In this document: in pieces, positions 16,260 through 24,733 of the stretch
How positions within the stretch are numbered: position 1 is the first letter of the stretch
Layout of the letters: each line of letters starts with the position of its first letter
Assembly: GCF_019430945.1 (NCBI RefSeq)
Contig: NZ_JAHYCB010000022.1
Span: 1-56,633, forward strand
DNA length: 56,633 bases
Direction of reading: 5' to 3'
From: Neorhizobium populisoli
GTDB lineage: Bacteria > Pseudomonadota > Alphaproteobacteria > Rhizobiales > Rhizobiaceae
Notes under the pieces: model-generated
What the model was told of the DNA's origin: nothing
Databases searched by the model: none
The model's input: the letters and a program-made list of their open reading frames with translations, nothing else
Translations under genes and position numbers: made by a program

Positions 16260-17429
16260 TCAAAGGGCCTTGATATAACCGGCAAGCCGTTCGGCGGCCT
16301 GCTCGACTTGGGCCGCATCGCGCAGGAAGCAGGCGCGCAGGAAAAGCTCGCCGCCCTTGCCGAAAGCCGAACCCGGCGCCAGAGCCACGCCGATCTTGTC
16401 GACGATATCGAGAGCCGCCAGACGGCTGTCGTTAATACCATCCACCTTGAGGAAGGCGTAGATCGCGCCTTCCGGCTTCAGAGTCTGGACGCGGTTGGTG
16501 GCGATCAGCGCATCGCAGAGGATATCGCGGGCCTTGGTCGCCCGGTCGATATTGGCCTGCACGAAGTCGTCGCCATCGTTCAGGGCTGCGACCGCGCCGC
16601 GCTGCATGAACTGCGCCACGCCGGAATTGGAATACTGGATGAGGTTTTCGATCACCTGGCCCATTTCCGGCGGCGCCACCAGCCAGCCGACACGCCAGCC
16701 GGTCATCGACCAGTTCTTGGAGAAGGAGTTGGCGAAGATGATACGGTCGCCGTCCTCCTTGATATCGAGGAAGGACGGCGCGCGCTTGGCGGCGCCGTAA
16801 TAATAACGGGCATAGATCTCGTCGGCGATGATCCAGATGCCGTGCTTGCGAGCGAGCGTCAGGATGGCTTTGAGGTTTTCAGTCGTGGCCGTCCAGCCGG
16901 TCGGGTTGGCGGGCGTGTTGATGAACAGCGCCTTGGTCTTCGGCGTGATCGCTGCTTCCAGCTTGCCGATATCGAGCGACCAGCCGCCATCGACGAAATC
17001 CAGCGTCAGGCCGACGGAACGGGCGCCGGAAATATCGATCGCCGAGATGATGTTCGGCCAGGTGGGCGAGAAATAGATCACTTCGTCACCCGGCGATGCA
17101 ACAGCCTGTACGGCCATCATGATCGCATGCATGCCGGAACCGGTGACATAGAAATGCTCCGGCGACAGATCGACCGAGAAGTGGCGGGCATAATAGCTGC
17201 TCAGCGCCTGGCGCAGTTCAGGAATACCACGCTGCCAGGTGTAGAAGGTCTCGCCGGCCTGAAGGGATTCGGTCGTGGCGCGGTTGATGAAGTCCGGGCT
17301 TGGCAGATCGCCTTCGCCGGCCCAGAGCGGGATCAATCCTTCGCGGCCACGGGCGTGGTTGATGATCTCGACAATGCCGCTTTCCGGAGCGGAGACGGCA
17401 CGGGGGCTGAGGCTGGTGATGATCGACAT
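16260..17429 (-). CDS. PLP-dependent class I/II aminotransferase
   Basis: A 389-residue fold-type-I aminotransferase. The PLP lysine lies in NSFSKNWSMTGWRVGW near 237; other signatures are VTGSGMHAIMMAV, NTPANPTGW, ADEIYARYYYG and the C-terminal FLRACFL arginine that holds the substrate carboxylate. It resembles aspartate/aromatic-type transferases, but the amino donor cannot be named. It is read alone, 157 nt upstream of galE on the same strand with no evident functional tie. Confidence 0.92.
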   Translation of the reverse strand: MSIITSLSPRAVSAPESGIVEIINHARGREGLIPLWAGEGDLPSPDFINRATTESLQAGETFYTWQRGIPELRQALSSYYARHFSVDLSPEHFYVTGSGMHAIMMAVQAVASPGDEVIYFSPTWPNIISAIDISGARSVGLTLDFVDGGWSLDIGKLEAAITPKTKALFINTPANPTGWTATTENLKAILTLARKHGIWIIADEIYARYYYGAAKRAPSFLDIKEDGDRIIFANSFSKNWSMTGWRVGWLVAPPEMGQVIENLIQYSNSGVAQFMQRGAVAALNDGDDFVQANIDRATKARDILCDALIATNRVQTLKPEGAIYAFLKVDGINDSRLAALDIVDKIGVALAPGSAFGKGGELFLRACFLRDAAQVEQAAERLAGYIKAL

Positions 17430-17531
17430 GGGGTTCCCTGACCTGTTTTGCCCTGTTTAAACCAGGCAGGCCAGAAAATCCCATGATAATCCGTGCGCCA
17501 GCGATCGATTCCGATGATGAATCTTGCTGGC

Positions 17532-17551
17532 GTGATCAAAAGATCACTTTT
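17532..17551. terminator. Short palindrome after mscL, possible terminator
   Basis: GTGATC-AAAA-GATCAC (17532-17547) overlaps a second palindrome AAAAG-ATCA-CTTTT (17538-17551) three nt beyond the mscL stop. The U-tract is on the plus side only, so termination of minus-strand mscL is uncertain. Confidence 0.35.
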
Positions 17552-17553
17552 GC

Positions 17554-17985
17554 TTATTTGGTCTTCAGGATGTCGCGGATTTCGCTGAGCAGCAGGATAT
17601 CTGCCGGCGGCGGAGCAGGCGTTGCGTCAGCCGGCTTCTTCTCTTCCATCATGCGCAGCTTGTTCACACCCTTGACCATCAGGAAGATGATGAAGGCGAG
17701 GATGAGGAAGTTGATCATGACTGTGATGAAGCTGCCATAGGCAAAGATCGCGCCCTGCTTGCGGGCTTCTTCCAGCGTCGTGGCGGTCACATTGCCGGAC
17801 AGAGCGAAAAAGTAGTTGGAGAAGTCGAAGCCGCCACCGGTAATGGCACCGACGACCGGCATGACGATATCGTTGACCAGGGAGTTGACGATGCCGGTAA
17901 AGGCCGCGCCGATGATGATACCGACCGCAAGATCGATGACATTGCCCTTGGCGATGAATGAACGGAATTCGCTGATAACTGACAT
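17554..17985 (-). CDS. mscL: Large-conductance mechanosensitive channel MscL
   Basis: A 143-residue inner-membrane channel that opens under membrane tension and releases solutes during osmotic downshock. It starts with the amphipathic helix MSVISEFRSFIAKGNVIDLA, has a first transmembrane helix VGIIIGAAFTGIVNSLVNDI with the gate region, a periplasmic loop (about 45-75), a second helix FITVMINFLILAFIIFLMV, and a charged C-terminal bundle ending LLLSEIRDIL. The length and motifs fit the family exactly. GGGGCAAACC upstream is a reasonable ribosome site. Confidence 0.98.
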   Translation of the reverse strand: MSVISEFRSFIAKGNVIDLAVGIIIGAAFTGIVNSLVNDIVMPVVGAITGGGFDFSNYFFALSGNVTATTLEEARKQGAIFAYGSFITVMINFLILAFIIFLMVKGVNKLRMMEEKKPADATPAPPPADILLLSEIRDILKTK

Positions 17986-18176
17986 GGTTTGCCCCCGTTT
18001 TCAGGTTTCAGTCAAAACAACATAGCGCTTTCGTAACCGGTGAAAAGACTTAAGTGTCCAGAGACTTAAATGCGATCGTCTATTGGACTTTTTGACGAGA
18101 CGGCGCCGATTTCCAAGAGAATGCTTTTCCCCTAATGTTCATAGTGGCCGCATGATTTTGCGGCGGGCGAGGAGCA

Positions 18177-21100
18177 ATGCTTTCAGGCTGGGTCATATTC
18201 GTTTCGGCTTTCGCCTATGTGCTGCTGCTGTTTGCGGTGGCAAGCTATGGCGACCGGCGAAGCCGCGTTTTCGGCGTGCCGAAAAACGGCAGGCCTGTCG
18301 TCTATGCGCTGAGCCTGGCGATCTATTGCACCTCCTGGACCTATTTCGGCGGCGTCGGGCTTGCCTCGCAGAAGGGGCTGGAATTCACCGGCATCTATAT
18401 CGGGCCGATCCTCGCCTTCACGCTCGGCATGCCGCTGCTTCGGCGCATCATCGATCTGGCCAAGGCGGAGAAGCTGACCTCGGTCGCCGATTTCGTCGCG
18501 GCGCGTTACGGCAAGAATTCGACTGTGGCGATGATCGTCGCTGTCATCGCGCTGGTCGGCGCCATTCCCTATATCGCGCTGCAGCTCAAGGCCGTTTCCA
18601 GCTCCGTCACGGCGATGGTCAATCCGTCGGATTACGGCATCGGCAGCGGCAATCTCTATTTCCTCGACCTGCCGCTGATCGTCACGCTGATGATGGCGTG
18701 TTTTGCGGTGATCTTCGGCACGCGTCATACGGATGCCACCGAACACCAGGACGGTCTCATCCTCGCGGTGGCGATGGAATCGGTGGTCAAGCTGCTCGCC
18801 TTCGTAACGGTCGGGTTTTCGGTCTTCTTCATCATGTTCGATGGCCCCTCCGACCTGTTCGAAAAGGCGTCGCAGAACATGCTGGTCGGTTCGGCGCTCG
18901 CCTACGAGACGCCGCTCAGCCGCTGGGTTATCCTCACCATCCTTTCGGCCTTCGCCATCATCCTGTTGCCGCGACAGTTCCATGTCACCGTCGTCGAGAA
19001 CCGCACGGCGAAGGAGCGGCGCGTCGCGGGCGCGCTACTGCCTCTCTACCTGATCGCCATCAACATCTTCGTCTTGCCTGTGGCACTTGCCGGGCTGATC
19101 AAATTCGGCGGCGTCGGTGACGCCGATATCTACGTGCTGACGCTGCCGCTGGCCGAAGAGCTGAAGGTCGTGTCGCTGATCGCCTTCATCGGCGGCTTCT
19201 CGGCGGCGACGGCGATGGTCATCGTCGAGTCGGTGGCGCTGTCGATCATGGTGTCGAACGACATCATCATCCCGATCTTCCTGCGTCAGCGGCTGATGGC
19301 GGCGCGCTCCGGCCAGCGCAACGATTTTACCCGCACGCTGCTGCATATCCGCCGCGTGGCGATCTTCGGCGTGCTGATGCTGGGCTACGCCTATTACCGC
19401 ATGGCCGACAGCCAGTCGGGCCTTGCCTCGATCGGCCTCTTGGCCTTCGCGGCCATTGCGCAGGTCGCTCCCGCCCTGCTCGGCGGGCTGATCTGGCGGC
19501 GAGCGAATGCGCGCGGCGCGATCCTCGGCATGAGCTTCGGTTTCATCGCCTGGGCCTATATGCTGTTCGTGCCGAGCCTTGGCGGGCCGGACAATTCGCA
19601 TGTCGCGGCAGCCGTCCTGAACTTCCTCTTCCCCGGCACCGGCATCTTTTCCGGGCCGCATACGGATCCGCTGGTCAACGCAACGATCTTCAGCCTGACG
19701 CTGAATATCATCGCTTTCGTGCTCGGCTCGCTGTCGCGCAATCCGCGACCGGTCGAGCGCATCCAGGCCGGCATTTTCGTCAAGCGGCACCTGCGCTCGC
19801 AGTTTGCCACCCGCGGCTGGAAGACCCGTGTCGCGGTCGGAGACCTGAAGGCGGCGATCGCCCGTTATCTCGGCGAAGAACGGATGCGGCGCTCCTTCTC
19901 CAACTACGAGCGCACCGCCGGCCGCACATTCAGCGACGAACAGCCGGCCGACATGGCGATGATCCATTTTTCCGAACAGCTGCTCGGCAGCGCGATCGGC
20001 TCCTCTTCGGCACGGCTCGTATTATCGCTGATAATGCAGAAGGCGGAGGATACCAGCGCAGATACCGCCTGGCTGCTCGACCAGGCGAGTGAGGCGCTTC
20101 AATATAACCAAGACATGCTGCAAAGCGCGCTTTCGCAGATGGACCAGGGAATCGCCGTATTCGACAGTTCCGAACGGCTGACCATCTGGAACCGGCGTTT
20201 TCGCAACCTTCTCAACCTGCCCGAACAGGTGGGTCAGGTCGGTTATCCGCTCTCCGACATTGTCGGCATCCTCGCCGACCGCGGCGATATCGCCGATGCG
20301 GACCATGCAGCGGTCGTGCGGCAGTTCCATACGCTGGACGCCCCTTTCTCACTTGTCCTCCATGGCGGCGAGCGGATCATCGAAGTGCGTTCCAACGCCA
20401 TGCCCGACCGCGGCATCGTCGCGACCTTTACAGATATTTCCGAGCGCGTCGCCGCCGACATGGCACTGAAACAGGCGAACGAAACACTGGAACAGCGCGT
20501 CGGCGAGCGCACCGCGGAGCTTACCCGCGTCAACCGGGAGCTGGCCGAAGCCCAGGCCTCCGCCGACGAGGCCAATATCGGTAAGACGCGCTTTTTCGCT
20601 GCCGCCGGGCACGACATCCTGCAGCCGTTGAATGCCGCCCGGCTTTATTCCTCGGCGCTGGTCGAACGCCTCGGGGCTTCGGATAACAACAGCGCGCTGG
20701 TCAGCAATATCGATTCCGCTCTGGAATCGGTCGAAGCGATCCTCGGCGCCGTGCTCGACATCTCTCGCCTCGATACCGGCGCGATGAAACCGCGCTTGAG
20801 CTCCGTGCCGCTCAACGATCTTCTGAAGCGTATCGAGACCGACTATGCGCCGATGGCGCGCGAAAAAGACTTGAAATTCGTGGTGATGCCGACCTCGCTC
20901 ACCGTGCGCTCGGATGCGAACCTTTTGCGCCGCCTCGTCCAGAACCTCGTGTCCAACGCGATCAAATATACGATCGACGGCAAGGTTCTGGTCGGTGCCC
21001 GCCGCAAGGGCGATCAGGTGGTGATCGAGGTGTTCGATTCCGGCATCGGCATTCCACCCTCAAAATTCCGCACCGTCTTCAAGGAATTCGCCCGGCTGGA

Positions 21101-21689
21101 CGAAGGCGCCAAGACCGCCGCCGGGCTCGGGCTGGGCTTATCCATCGTCGATCGCATCTCGCGTGTCCTGAACCATCCCGTCCAGCTCAACTCGGCGCCC
21201 GGACGCGGCACGCGTTTCAAGGTGCAGATGCCGCTCGATCTTTCGCTGCCGCAGTCGGCGCGCACGACCGGCGAACCGGAACGCCGCAAACGCTCGCAGC
21301 CGCTGAACGGATTGCGCGTTCTGTGCGTCGACAACGAGCCGCGCATCCTGGAAGGCATGGCCGTATTAATCGGCGGCTGGGGCTGCACGGTCACTCAAGC
21401 GGATTCGATCGCCGCCATAGACGGGATCGCTGGGCGTGAGCCCCTACCGGAAATCGTCATTGCCGATTACCATCTCGACGACGGCAACGGCATCGAGGCG
21501 ATCCTCAAGCTGCGCCAGAAATACCAGTCGCATATTCCCGCACTGATCATCACCGCCGACCGCACGCCGGAAGTGCGAGCAGAAGCCGAGCGGCACGATA
21601 TCGGCGTCCAGCACAAGCCGGTGAAGCCGGCGGCCATGCGCGCCTACCTCACACAGGTTGCAGGCTTGAAGCGTGTCGCGGCCGAATAG
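18177..21689 (+). CDS. Hybrid histidine kinase with sodium/solute-symporter-like sensor
   Basis: An 1170-residue membrane protein. The first 530 or so residues form many hydrophobic helices related to the SSF/PutP symporter family. A PAS-like domain follows (about 650-760, SQMDQGIAVFDSSERLTIWN), then a coiled coil, HisKA with FFAAAGHDILQPLNAAR and His at about 812, a GHKL domain (NLVSNAIKYT, GLGLGLSIVDRI) and a receiver with phospho-acceptor Asp at about 1097 in IVIADYHLDDG. GAGGAGCA precedes ATG 18177. The architecture matches the CbrA/ErcS-like kinases that may couple transport and signalling. No partner output gene is adjacent, so a diffusible regulator or phosphotransferase is presumed. 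Confidence 0.93.
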   Translation: MLSGWVIFVSAFAYVLLLFAVASYGDRRSRVFGVPKNGRPVVYALSLAIYCTSWTYFGGVGLASQKGLEFTGIYIGPILAFTLGMPLLRRIIDLAKAEKLTSVADFVAARYGKNSTVAMIVAVIALVGAIPYIALQLKAVSSSVTAMVNPSDYGIGSGNLYFLDLPLIVTLMMACFAVIFGTRHTDATEHQDGLILAVAMESVVKLLAFVTVGFSVFFIMFDGPSDLFEKASQNMLVGSALAYETPLSRWVILTILSAFAIILLPRQFHVTVVENRTAKERRVAGALLPLYLIAINIFVLPVALAGLIKFGGVGDADIYVLTLPLAEELKVVSLIAFIGGFSAATAMVIVESVALSIMVSNDIIIPIFLRQRLMAARSGQRNDFTRTLLHIRRVAIFGVLMLGYAYYRMADSQSGLASIGLLAFAAIAQVAPALLGGLIWRRANARGAILGMSFGFIAWAYMLFVPSLGGPDNSHVAAAVLNFLFPGTGIFSGPHTDPLVNATIFSLTLNIIAFVLGSLSRNPRPVERIQAGIFVKRHLRSQFATRGWKTRVAVGDLKAAIARYLGEERMRRSFSNYERTAGRTFSDEQPADMAMIHFSEQLLGSAIGSSSARLVLSLIMQKAEDTSADTAWLLDQASEALQYNQDMLQSALSQMDQGIAVFDSSERLTIWNRRFRNLLNLPEQVGQVGYPLSDIVGILADRGDIADADHAAVVRQFHTLDAPFSLVLHGGERIIEVRSNAMPDRGIVATFTDISERVAADMALKQANETLEQRVGERTAELTRVNRELAEAQASADEANIGKTRFFAAAGHDILQPLNAARLYSSALVERLGASDNNSALVSNIDSALESVEAILGAVLDISRLDTGAMKPRLSSVPLNDLLKRIETDYAPMAREKDLKFVVMPTSLTVRSDANLLRRLVQNLVSNAIKYTIDGKVLVGARRKGDQVVIEVFDSGIGIPPSKFRTVFKEFARLDEGAKTAAGLGLGLSIVDRISRVLNHPVQLNSAPGRGTRFKVQMPLDLSLPQSARTTGEPERRKRSQPLNGLRVLCVDNEPRILEGMAVLIGGWGCTVTQADSIAAIDGIAGREPLPEIVIADYHLDDGNGIEAILKLRQKYQSHIPALIITADRTPEVRAEAERHDIGVQHKPVKPAAMRAYLTQVAGLKRVAAE

Positions 21690-21917
21690 GTAGCATGCTT
21701 ATCACTTTCCGGTTATCCCGCCGTTCATCTACGAGTCATCACGGACAGTTTACGTTCTGTGTTGTCTAAACGGCATAAGAAGGTTGTGTTCACCACTTCT
21801 CTGGCGGAACCGTCCGGCTTCTACCAACGTTTAGGCGCGTGACTTCCTGGCCCGAAGAGGCCTTACGGACCGACGGGCTCCCACCATCGGAACCGGCAGA
21901 GACGGAGACCGCGACCG

Positions 21918-23156
21918 ATGAAACGCTTTGATATTATTGACGGAATGCGCGGATATTTCCTCGTGTTCATGGTTCTCAACCATCTCATCTTCGCCGGCGG
22001 TTATTTCCTGGTGAAGATCAACCACAACCAGCTCGCCTTCGTGGAGGACGCCCAGGGCTTCGTGTTCCTGTCCGGCCTGTTGATCGGCATGGTCTATGCG
22101 AAGAAGATGCTGAAGAACGGCTATGCGGCTGGCCGCACGGCAATCTACAACCGTGCCTTCGAGCTTTATCGTTATGCGATGGGGATCGTACTGGTTGTAC
22201 TGGTTGCACAGATGCTTTTGCCGGGCGCCTATACGATCTGGTTCAACTGGCTTGGTTACACGAACTTCGACGATCCGCTGCGCCTCGCCGCGATCGCTAC
22301 CTTCTTCTACCAGCCGACCTTCATGGACATCCTGCCGCAATATATCGTCTACATGCTCTTCGCGCCGATGCTGGTGAAGCTGGTGATCGACGACAAGTGG
22401 CACTATGTCATCGCCGGTTCTGTTATGGTCTGGATGGCCGCGCAGCTCGGTCTGCAGCAGATCGCCACGACGCCGATCAACGACATGATCATGGGCGCCG
22501 ACGACCAGGGCATCCGAGCCTCGTTCAACCTGTTCGGCTGGCAGATCGTGTTCTATTCGGGCCTGGTGCTCGGCGCGCTGACGTCTGCCGGCAAGATCAA
22601 GTGGAGCAATATCCTGTCGCCGGAAAACACCTTCATTCCGAAGGCCGCCCTGGTGCTGGTTATGTTCTTCCTGCCGCTGCGCCTGATCACCGCGCATGAA
22701 TTGATGCCGCCGCATATGGTCGGCAAGTTCGCCTCGATGGAAATCCGCGCCGATTTCGGCCCGGTCTATCTCCTGAACTTCGCCGCCGTGGCGCTGCTGA
22801 TCACCTGGCTGCTGGTTGCCGGTCCAAAGCACGAGGCGCCCTGGGTCCGCAAGATCGCCGCCGGCATCACCTGGGTCTTCTCGATCCGCTACCTGCAGCT
22901 TCTCGGCCGCCACTCGCTGTATGTCTATGTATGGCACGTCGCGATCGTCTATTTCGTCTACTATTTCGACGGCCGTTCGCCGGAACTGAACGAGCTGACC
23001 AAGACGGCGATTGCGCTGGTCTCGGTTGCGCTCCTCTCCATCCCGGCCCTGTGGCGCGAACGCGAAAAATTCTTCGGCGTGCCTGCCACGGCGACGGTGA
23101 AGAGCCAGAGCCCGCAGCCGAAACAGAATGCTCCGCAGCAGATGGTCATTAGGTAA
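21918..23156 (+). CDS. opgC: OpgC-family membrane acyltransferase
   Basis: A 412-residue integral membrane protein with about ten hydrophobic helices. It begins MKRFDIIDGMRGYFLVFMVL, the conserved start of the OpgC family, which transfers succinyl groups to osmoregulated periplasmic glucans; the R-x10-H arrangement (Arg and His near 11 and 22) is typical of this acyltransferase group. The C-terminal tail (about 390-412) is a polar Gln/Pro-rich extension. It is separated by 228 nt from the hybrid kinase and is followed by its own terminator. Cyclic-glucan succinylation is the likely role in a rhizobial relative, though the substrate is inferred. Confidence 0.88.
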   Translation: MKRFDIIDGMRGYFLVFMVLNHLIFAGGYFLVKINHNQLAFVEDAQGFVFLSGLLIGMVYAKKMLKNGYAAGRTAIYNRAFELYRYAMGIVLVVLVAQMLLPGAYTIWFNWLGYTNFDDPLRLAAIATFFYQPTFMDILPQYIVYMLFAPMLVKLVIDDKWHYVIAGSVMVWMAAQLGLQQIATTPINDMIMGADDQGIRASFNLFGWQIVFYSGLVLGALTSAGKIKWSNILSPENTFIPKAALVLVMFFLPLRLITAHELMPPHMVGKFASMEIRADFGPVYLLNFAAVALLITWLLVAGPKHEAPWVRKIAAGITWVFSIRYLQLLGRHSLYVYVWHVAIVYFVYYFDGRSPELNELTKTAIALVSVALLSIPALWREREKFFGVPATATVKSQSPQPKQNAPQQMVIR

Positions 23157-23183
23157 GGCAGCCATCAGGCAGAGATGCTTTTT

Positions 23184-23210
23184 GAGGCGGCAGCAATGCC
23201 GCCTCTTCTT
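23184..23210 (+). terminator. Terminator after opgC
   Basis: GAGGCGGCA pairs perfectly with TGCCGCCTC across a GCAA tetraloop and is followed by TTCTT. It is 27 nt past the opgC stop. Confidence 0.85.
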
Positions 23211-23257
23211 GTGAAGGGCATGCCATTTGACAGACAGTATCCGGCTGATAACGTGTC

Positions 23258-23290
23258 GTCGTAAATGAACTTACAAAGGTCACTTACGAC
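23258..23290 (+). promoter_or_regulatory. Candidate operator abutting the AraC-type regulator start
   Basis: GTCGTAA (23258-23264) and TTACGAC (23284-23290) form a perfect inverted repeat with a 19-nt spacer; the right arm ends at the base before the ATG. The same half-site recurs after the gene (24264-24308 and 24342-24355), so it is probably the regulator's own site and suggests autoregulation. Confidence 0.55.
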
Positions 23291-24253
23291 ATGCGATTGG
23301 CGGTACTTGCCCTGGACGGGATTTTCGACACCGGTTTGACTGCCCTTCTCGATACGTTTTCGACGGCAAATGAACTGGCCTCCATTCAGGGCTCAAGCCG
23401 ACCGCTGTTCCATGTTCAGGTCGTCGGCATACGGCCTCAAGTCCGAACGGCACTCGGTCTGACGATGGAGGTCGAACCTCCAGACACGCTGCGGAAACCG
23501 GACTGGCTGGTCGTGCCGGCTCTCAACGCCAAACAGCCGGCCCAGTTGCTGGAAGCGTTGAAACGCGACGACGTCATTGCAGCCATGGCGCAGCTTCGCA
23601 CATGGCGCTCCGAGGGAATCGGTCTGGCGGGGGCTTGCATCGGAACCTTCCTGCTAGCCGAAGCCGGACTGCTGGACGGGTTGGAAGCGACGACAACGTG
23701 GTCACTCTCTCCCCTGTTTCGTCAGCGTTATCCCGACGTGCGGCTGGATGAATCGCGGATGATCGTGCCGGCAGAGCAGACGGTTACCGCCGGCGCGGCG
23801 ATGGGGCATCTCGACCTCGCTCTTTGGCTGATGCGGCAGGCGAGCCCAGAAATGGCAGCACTGGTGGCGCGGCTGATGCTGATCGACAAGCGGCCCTCCC
23901 AGGCGCAATACATCATTCCGGACTTCCTGGCCCATGCCGACCCCTTGATCGAGCGGTTCGAACGCTGGGCGCGCGAACATCTGGCAACGGGTTTCTCGCT
24001 GCAGGGTGCCGCCAAAGCGCTCTCGGTGACCCCGCGCACCCTGCAGCGCCGAACGGAGGCCGTACTCGGCAAATCGCCGCTGGCCTTCTTCCAGGATATG
24101 CGAGTGGAGCGGGCGCAGCATCTTGTCTCGATCGGGCAAGACATCGAGAAAATCGCCAGCGAAGTTGGTTATGCCGAGCCGGCAACGCTCAGAAACCTTC
24201 TCAAGCGCCATACCGGCCGCACCGTAAAGGAATTGAGGGCCGAACTTCAGTAG
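23291..24253 (+). CDS. GlxA-type transcriptional regulator: DJ-1/PfpI domain with AraC helix-turn-helix
   Basis: A 320-residue regulator. The N-terminal DJ-1/PfpI (glutamine amidotransferase-like) domain, about 1-195, has the cysteine nucleophile-elbow pattern GLAGACIGTFLLAEAG near 117. The C-terminal AraC domain (about 215-318) contains two helix-turn-helices: FSLQGAAKALSVTPRTLQRR and IEKIASEVGYAEPATLRNLL. Inverted GTCGT/ACGAC repeats flank the gene and lie before the following small gene, so that gene is the likely target. The effector is unknown. Such proteins often sense small metabolites or oxidative stress, but nothing here decides it. Confidence 0.92.
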   Translation: MRLAVLALDGIFDTGLTALLDTFSTANELASIQGSSRPLFHVQVVGIRPQVRTALGLTMEVEPPDTLRKPDWLVVPALNAKQPAQLLEALKRDDVIAAMAQLRTWRSEGIGLAGACIGTFLLAEAGLLDGLEATTTWSLSPLFRQRYPDVRLDESRMIVPAEQTVTAGAAMGHLDLALWLMRQASPEMAALVARLMLIDKRPSQAQYIIPDFLAHADPLIERFERWAREHLATGFSLQGAAKALSVTPRTLQRRTEAVLGKSPLAFFQDMRVERAQHLVSIGQDIEKIASEVGYAEPATLRNLLKRHTGRTVKELRAELQ

Positions 24254-24263
24254 GTACCGGCGA

Positions 24264-24308
24264 CGACAGATTGTCGTAAACGATTACCGGAAAGTCAGAA
24301 ACGACAAT
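24264..24308 (+). promoter_or_regulatory. Candidate regulator sites between regulator and target gene
   Basis: ATTGTCGT (24270-24277) and ACGACAAT (24301-24308) form an 8-nt perfect inverted repeat with 23 nt between. A compact palindrome CGACA-GAT-TGTCG (24264-24276) overlaps its left arm. Confidence 0.55.
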
Positions 24309-24341
24309 ATTTCCGATCGATCCCTCCACTTAGGTTGCTCT

Positions 24342-24355
24342 TGTCGAAAACGACA
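24342..24355 (+). promoter_or_regulatory. Compact palindrome TGTCG-AAAA-CGACA
   Basis: A perfect 5-nt inverted repeat with a four-base centre, 25 nt before the ATG of the small gene at 24380. It shares its half-site with the other two sites, giving this promoter region two of the three. Confidence 0.5.
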
Positions 24356-24379
24356 GCAAACCTTTTACGGAGACCAGTC

Positions 24380-24664
24380 ATGAAAATCCTCGCCATCGGA
24401 ACGTTGAAGCCACTCACCCAGGAACAGTCGGACCGGATTTTTCCGAACGAAGTGCCAGCAACCCTGAAGCTTTATCTGGACGGCAAGATCGAACAGTTCT
24501 GGCTGCGCGACGAAATGAAGGGGGCTGTTTTCCTACTCAATGTTGAATCCATCGCGGAAGCGGAAAAACTGCTTGGAGCGCTGCCGTTCACGGCCGAGAA
24601 CCTGCATACGTTCGATCTTCTGCCGGTCGGCCCGTTGCTGCCGCTCGGTTTCCTGATCCAGTAA
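24380..24664 (+). CDS. Small YciI/muconolactone-isomerase-like protein
   Basis: A 94-residue soluble protein starting MKILAIGTLKPLTQEQ, with KLYLDGKIEQFWLRDEMKGAVFLL and a C-terminal DLLPVGPLLPLGFLIQ. The beta-alpha-beta pattern resembles the dimeric ferredoxin-like barrel of YciI and muconolactone isomerases, but I see no clear active-site residue set. ATG 24380 is chosen over an upstream TTG at 24335 because GGAGACC lies about 8 nt before it. Palindromic sites of the adjacent regulator lie directly upstream, so induction by it is probable. Function unknown. Confidence 0.8.
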   Translation: MKILAIGTLKPLTQEQSDRIFPNEVPATLKLYLDGKIEQFWLRDEMKGAVFLLNVESIAEAEKLLGALPFTAENLHTFDLLPVGPLLPLGFLIQ

Positions 24665-24672
24665 GCTATGCT

Positions 24673-24714
24673 CCGCCATCTCTGATCGGCACACCGGCCG
24701 GACGGAGATGGCGG
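24673..24714. terminator. Hairpin between convergent genes
   Basis: CCGCCATCTC pairs perfectly with GAGATGGCGG over a 22-nt loop, midway between the small gene and the convergent uxaA-like gene. No U-tract follows on either strand, so it is a stem-loop terminator or a transcript stabiliser of modest confidence. Confidence 0.45.
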
Positions 24715-24733
24715 GATCAACCGGCCCAGGATA

